In this document: piece by piece, positions 30,406 to 33,117 of the stretch
Layout of the letters: every line of letters begins with the position of its first letter
Position numbering within the stretch: position 1 is the stretch's first letter
Source: Longimicrobiaceae bacterium
Lineage (GTDB): Bacteria > Gemmatimonadota > Gemmatimonadetes > Longimicrobiales > Longimicrobiaceae
Reading direction: 5' to 3'
Assembly: GCA_030146875.1 (NCBI GenBank)
Contig: JASLAX010000138.1
Location: 1-33,117, forward strand
Length of the DNA stretch: 33,117 nt
Translations under genes and position numbers: made by a program
The notes under the pieces: model-generated
What the model was told of the DNA's origin: nothing
Databases searched by the model: none
What the model saw: only the letters and a program-made list of their open reading frames with translations

Positions 30406-32112
30406 GTGACCACATCCCAGGACCCCCGGCACCTCGTCCGGGAGCGGGACCTCTCCTTCCTCGTCGAGGCGTCCCGGCTGCTGGCCGACTCGCTGGACGT
30501 GGAGACGACGCTCGCCACCGTGGCGCGGCTCTCCCTGCCGCACCTGGGCTCGTGGTGCGTGGTCGACCTGCTGGAGGGCGACCACATGCGGCGGCTCGCC
30601 ATCATCCACCCGGACCCCGAGCGGCAGCGGCTGGCGGAGCAGCTCATGGAGGGGTGGCCGCCGCTGCGCGACGATCCGCTGGGCGTTCCCTCGGCCATGC
30701 GCACGCGGCGCAGCCAGGTCGTCTTCCCCGTGACCGACGAGATGCTCGTCGCCGCGGCGCGGTCGCCGGGGAACCTGGCCATCCTCCGCGCGCTGGAGAT
30801 CGGGTCGTTCATGACGATCCCGCTCCTGGCGCGCGGGGAGGTGCTGGGCGCCATCACCTACATCAGCCCCAACCACGGCGACTCGTTCACCGCGCGGGAC
30901 CTGCTGATCGGGGAGGACCTGGCCGCGCGCGCCGCGATCGCCATCGACAACTCGCGGCTGATGCGGCAGGCGGAGCGCGCCGTGGGGGCCGCCCGGGCGG
31001 CGGAGGAGCGCTTCTCCCGCATCATCTCCATCGCCGCCGAGGCCATCGTCTCGGTGGACGAGAGCCAGCACGTCACCCTGTTCAACGAGGGCGCGGAGCA
31101 CATCTTCGGCTACCGCGCGGACGAGGTCATGGGGCAGCACCTGGACGTGCTGATCCCGGAGCACGCCCGGGCGGCGCACGGGAGCCACGTCCGCGCGTTC
31201 GGCGAGTCGCCCGAGGTGGCGCGGCGGATGGGGCAGCGGCACCAGATCACCGGGCGACGCAGGAACGGCGAGGAGTTCCCCGCCGAGGCGTCCATCTCCA
31301 AGCTGGACCTGGGAGGAGAGAGGGTGTACACCGTCGTGCTCCGCGACACGACGGAGGCCCGCAACGCCGTGCTGGCGCAGGAGAAGCTCCTCCTGGCCGT
31401 GACGCAGGCGACGGAGGCGCGGACCCGGCTGCTGCGCGGGGTGACCCACGACGTGAAGAACCCGCTGGGCGCGGCGGATGGATACGCGCAGCTCCTGGAG
31501 ATGGAGCTGCGCGGGACGCTCCTCCCGGAGCAGGCCAGGTGGGTGGCCGGCATCCGCCGCGGGATCCACGGCGCGCTGGCGATGGTCGGCGACCTGCTCG
31601 ACCTCTCCCTCGCGGAGAGCGGCGGGCTGCCCGTGAACCGCGAGCCGGTGGACCTGGCGGCGGTGGCCGCGGAGGCGCTGGAGGACCAGCGGGGCGCCGC
31701 CGAGGCCGCGGGGCACGTGCTGGCGTGGGAGGGCGGCCCGCCGGTGCCCGTCCACACGGACCCGGCGCGCGTCAGGGAGGTGCTGGGGAACCTGCTCTCC
31801 AACGCCATCAAGTACACGCCCGCCCCCGGACGCATCACGCTCTCCCTGCAGACCGACGCCGACGCGCCGGGCCCCGGCCCTTGGGTGGCCGCCCACGTAC
31901 GCGACACCGGCCCCGGGATCCCGCCGGACGCGCGCGAGAGCATCTTCGGCGAGTTCCACCGGCTTCCGACCGCCGGCGGGGCGGCCGGACACGGCCTGGG
32001 GCTGGCCATCAGCCGGCTGATCGCGCGCCTGCTGGACGGCGACCTCACCGTCTCCGGCGCCCCGGGCGAGGGCGCGACCTTCACCCTCTGGCTCCCCGCG
32101 GGAACGGCATGA
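30406..32112 (+). CDS. GAF-PAS sensor histidine kinase
   Basis: 568 aa from GTG 30406. An in-frame ATG at 30316 has a better site (AGGGAG), but the 30 codons in between lack the strong third-position GC of the gene, so the later start is preferred. A GAF domain (about 20-170) includes LPHLGSWCVVDLLE and IGSFMTIPLLARGEVLGAITYIS. A short coiled linker leads to a PAS domain (about 195-320, EAIVSVDESQHVTLFNEGAEHIFGYRADEVMGQ). HisKA has H348 in RLLRGVTHDVKNPLGAADGYAQLLE. HATPase has NLLSNAIKYTPAPG, DTGPGIP and GHGLGLAISR. The kinase is soluble, with no receiver and no adjacent response regulator. The ligand is unknown. A hairpin follows the stop. Confidence 0.88.
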   Translation: MTTSQDPRHLVRERDLSFLVEASRLLADSLDVETTLATVARLSLPHLGSWCVVDLLEGDHMRRLAIIHPDPERQRLAEQLMEGWPPLRDDPLGVPSAMRTRRSQVVFPVTDEMLVAAARSPGNLAILRALEIGSFMTIPLLARGEVLGAITYISPNHGDSFTARDLLIGEDLAARAAIAIDNSRLMRQAERAVGAARAAEERFSRIISIAAEAIVSVDESQHVTLFNEGAEHIFGYRADEVMGQHLDVLIPEHARAAHGSHVRAFGESPEVARRMGQRHQITGRRRNGEEFPAEASISKLDLGGERVYTVVLRDTTEARNAVLAQEKLLLAVTQATEARTRLLRGVTHDVKNPLGAADGYAQLLEMELRGTLLPEQARWVAGIRRGIHGALAMVGDLLDLSLAESGGLPVNREPVDLAAVAAEALEDQRGAAEAAGHVLAWEGGPPVPVHTDPARVREVLGNLLSNAIKYTPAPGRITLSLQTDADAPGPGPWVAAHVRDTGPGIPPDARESIFGEFHRLPTAGGAAGHGLGLAISRLIARLLDGDLTVSGAPGEGATFTLWLPAGTA

Positions 32113-32120
32113 CGGACGAA

Positions 32121-32146
32121 GGGCGAGGTCCCCCCGGGCCTCGCCC
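32121..32146. terminator. Hairpin between the kinase and nfuA
   Basis: GGGCGAGG (32121-32128) pairs with CCTCGCCC (32139-32146) around a 10-base loop, directly after the kinase stop (32112) and between convergent genes. No U-tract is visible. Confidence 0.6.
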
Positions 32147-32239
32147 GCGGGATCTCGCCCTGCCTCACCACCCCGACGGACGCGCGGCGCTCGCCGCCGG
32201 TCCCCCGCCCGACTGCCTCGCGCCGCCGTGGATCCCGCC

Positions 32240-32851
32240 CTAGTAGTACGGGTTCGCCCCGGCGTTGTGGTCGGTCAGGTCCACGATCTCGCGCACCTCG
32301 GGCACCTCGTCGCGCACCATCCGCTCCACGCCCTGGCGCAGCGTGGCGGCCGAGGCGGCGCATCCCTGGCAGCCGCCGCTCATGCGCACGTAGATGACGT
32401 CGTCGGCCACGTCCACCAGCTCCACGGCGCCGCCGTGCGCGGCGATGCGGGGGTTCACCAGCTCGTCGAGCACCCACTGCACCCGCTCGCCCAGGGGGCC
32501 GGACGCCCCCGCGGCGCCGTCCGCGCGCACCGGCGGCGGGGGGGCCGCTGGGCGGGGGCGGGGCGTCTCCACCGAGAAGCCCCCGTCCGCCTCGGACCAG
32601 TCCACCGTGGCGCCGCTCAGCAGGTTGGAGGTGTCCAGGTTCAGCAGCACGCGGATGCCGTCCAGGTTGATGGCGATCTCGGTCTTCTGCTTGTCCTCGC
32701 GCTCCACCAGCGAGATCGCGTAGGCGCGGTCCAGGGCGCTGCGCGGGGCTTCGTCGCCCGCCAGCGCGATGCGGAGCGCGGGGTCGCGCACCACCTCGGC
32801 GTCGACCAGCGACTGGATCTTCGCGCGCGCGGCTTCGGTGAGCTGGATCAT
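32240..32851 (-). CDS. nfuA: Fe-S biogenesis carrier NfuA
   Basis: 203 aa from ATG 32851 (the open frame to 33001 upstream is rejected, since homology begins with MIQLTEAARAKIQSL). The N-terminal ~100 residues form an A-type (IscA/HesB) domain lacking the cysteine ligands, as in E. coli NfuA. A Pro-rich linker (RPAAPPPPVRADGAAG) leads to the Nfu domain with C161-Q-G-C164 in GGCQGCAASAATL. The end TDHNAGANPYY also resembles NfuA. Dimers hold a 4Fe-4S cluster at the CxxC pairs and deliver it to client enzymes, which may include the clusters of the YdiJ-type protein encoded at 18.2-21.1 kb. The start lacks a strong ribosome-binding site. The gene converges with the histidine kinase. Confidence 0.92.
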   Translation of the reverse strand: MIQLTEAARAKIQSLVDAEVVRDPALRIALAGDEAPRSALDRAYAISLVEREDKQKTEIAINLDGIRVLLNLDTSNLLSGATVDWSEADGGFSVETPRPRPAAPPPPVRADGAAGASGPLGERVQWVLDELVNPRIAAHGGAVELVDVADDVIYVRMSGGCQGCAASAATLRQGVERMVRDEVPEVREIVDLTDHNAGANPYY

Positions 32852-32952
32852 GGCTCGGGCGTGGGAACGGGGACGGGCGCGCCGGCGGCGCGCCCGTGTA
32901 AAGCTAACCCGTCGCTCCGGGTTGGGTAGGGGGGTATCCCCGGAACGCCGAA

Positions 32953-32983
32953 GGCGCCGCCCCGGACCGGCCGGAGCGGCGCC
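32953..32983 (-). terminator. Hairpin after the right-edge gene
   Basis: GGCGCCGC (32953-32960) pairs with GCGGCGCC (32976-32983) around a CCGG-rich loop, with a further outer CGAAG/CTTCG pair. It lies downstream of the stop codon at 33006-33008 of the partial gene and upstream of nfuA. There is no U-tract. Confidence 0.6.
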
Positions 32984-33005
32984 CTCCCTTCGCGACCGCA
33001 TCCCC

Positions 33006-33117
33006 TCAGGGCTTGGGCTTCCCGCGCCCCGGCGGGGTGCCGCGTCCGCCGCGCCCCGGTACGGAGGCGGGGCGCCCGCTGCCGCGCCCCGCGTTCACGG
33101 CGCCGCCCCGGCGCGCC
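33006..33117 (-). CDS. C-terminal fragment of an Arg/Gly-rich-tailed protein (partial)
   Basis: The minus-strand frame that enters from the right edge and ends in TGA at 33006-33008 encodes 36 complete residues of Gly/Arg/Pro-rich sequence (AVNAGRGSGRPASVPGRGG, then a tail ending RGKPKP). Third codon positions are almost all G/C. Such RGG-like tails occur on DEAD-box helicases, pseudouridine synthases and other RNA-binding proteins, but the fragment is too short to choose. The following hairpin supports a real gene end. Confidence 0.5.
   Translation of the reverse strand, partial: ARRGGAVNAGRGSGRPASVPGRGGRGTPPGRGKPKP

Noticed and set aside
1..33117. CRISPR arrays, tRNA/rRNA genes, transposases, prophage genes and riboswitches
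   Set aside because: No regularly spaced repeats, cloverleaf or rRNA-like sequence, DDE/serine recombinase motifs or known riboswitch cores were seen on reading both strands.

Overview
The window is about 33 kb of very GC-rich (roughly 72%) bacterial chromosome with strong G/C preference at third codon positions, short intergenic gaps, many GTG starts and stop/start overlaps. Gene content (sigma-54 activator and PAS kinases, NfuA, glutamyl-Q-tRNA synthetase, an outer-membrane barrel, HTH_34-type regulator, DUF6929 and DUF4173 proteins) suggests a Gram-negative soil-type bacterium, perhaps Gemmatimonadota/Longimicrobium-like. That placement is an inference from style and content, since no rRNA gene is present. 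I see no tRNA, rRNA, CRISPR array, transposase or phage gene.

Layout. 1-7 kb is a signalling block: a triple-PAS hybrid histidine kinase, a convergent zinc-metallopeptidase-like lipoprotein, a receiver plus degenerate HD-domain protein, and a sigma-54 (NtrC-type) response regulator whose 3' end overlaps the HD gene. 7-10.7 kb, all on the minus strand, holds a small secreted peptide, a succinate-semialdehyde-type aldehyde dehydrogenase, a CdtB-like DNase I-fold nuclease, and a HepT/MntA type VII toxin-antitoxin pair with its own promoter and a 12-bp-stem terminator. 10.6-15 kb, plus strand, holds a membrane protein/winged-helix regulator operon behind a palindromic operator, an isoprenyl transferase (uppS-like), a possible 51-aa leader ORF, a DUF4173-like membrane protein and a three-TM hypothetical. 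15-18 kb, minus strand, holds an outer-membrane beta-barrel protein, two coding-like remnants, gluQ and an acidic hypothetical.

18-25 kb, plus strand: a 958-aa FAD/4Fe-4S oxidoreductase of the YdiJ type, then a well-defined promoter driving an RHH antitoxin/PIN toxin pair, followed by two overlapping membrane microproteins, a SAM methyltransferase, a DUF4186 protein and an MFS transporter. Most of these genes from the antitoxin through DUF4186 are joined by 1-4 base stop/start overlaps. A 300-bp gap follows that contains a composite palindromic repeat. 25-33 kb: a YcaQ/AlkX-type DNA glycosylase, a DJ-1/PfpI protein divergent from an EEP-family hydrolase, an ankyrin protein divergent from a MarR regulator (operator placed inside the presumed promoter spacer) that is followed by a DUF6929 beta-propeller, a GAF-PAS histidine kinase, NfuA, and the C-terminal RG-rich tail of a gene that runs off the right edge.

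Most genes look like ordinary housekeeping or regulatory genes. The least ordinary points are the signal-less CdtB-like nuclease beside a type VII toxin-antitoxin pair, the microproteins behind a toxin-antitoxin pair, the degenerate HD protein overlapping a sigma-54 regulator, the orphan coding remnants near 16 kb, and a recurring class of GC hairpins without U-tracts at gene ends.
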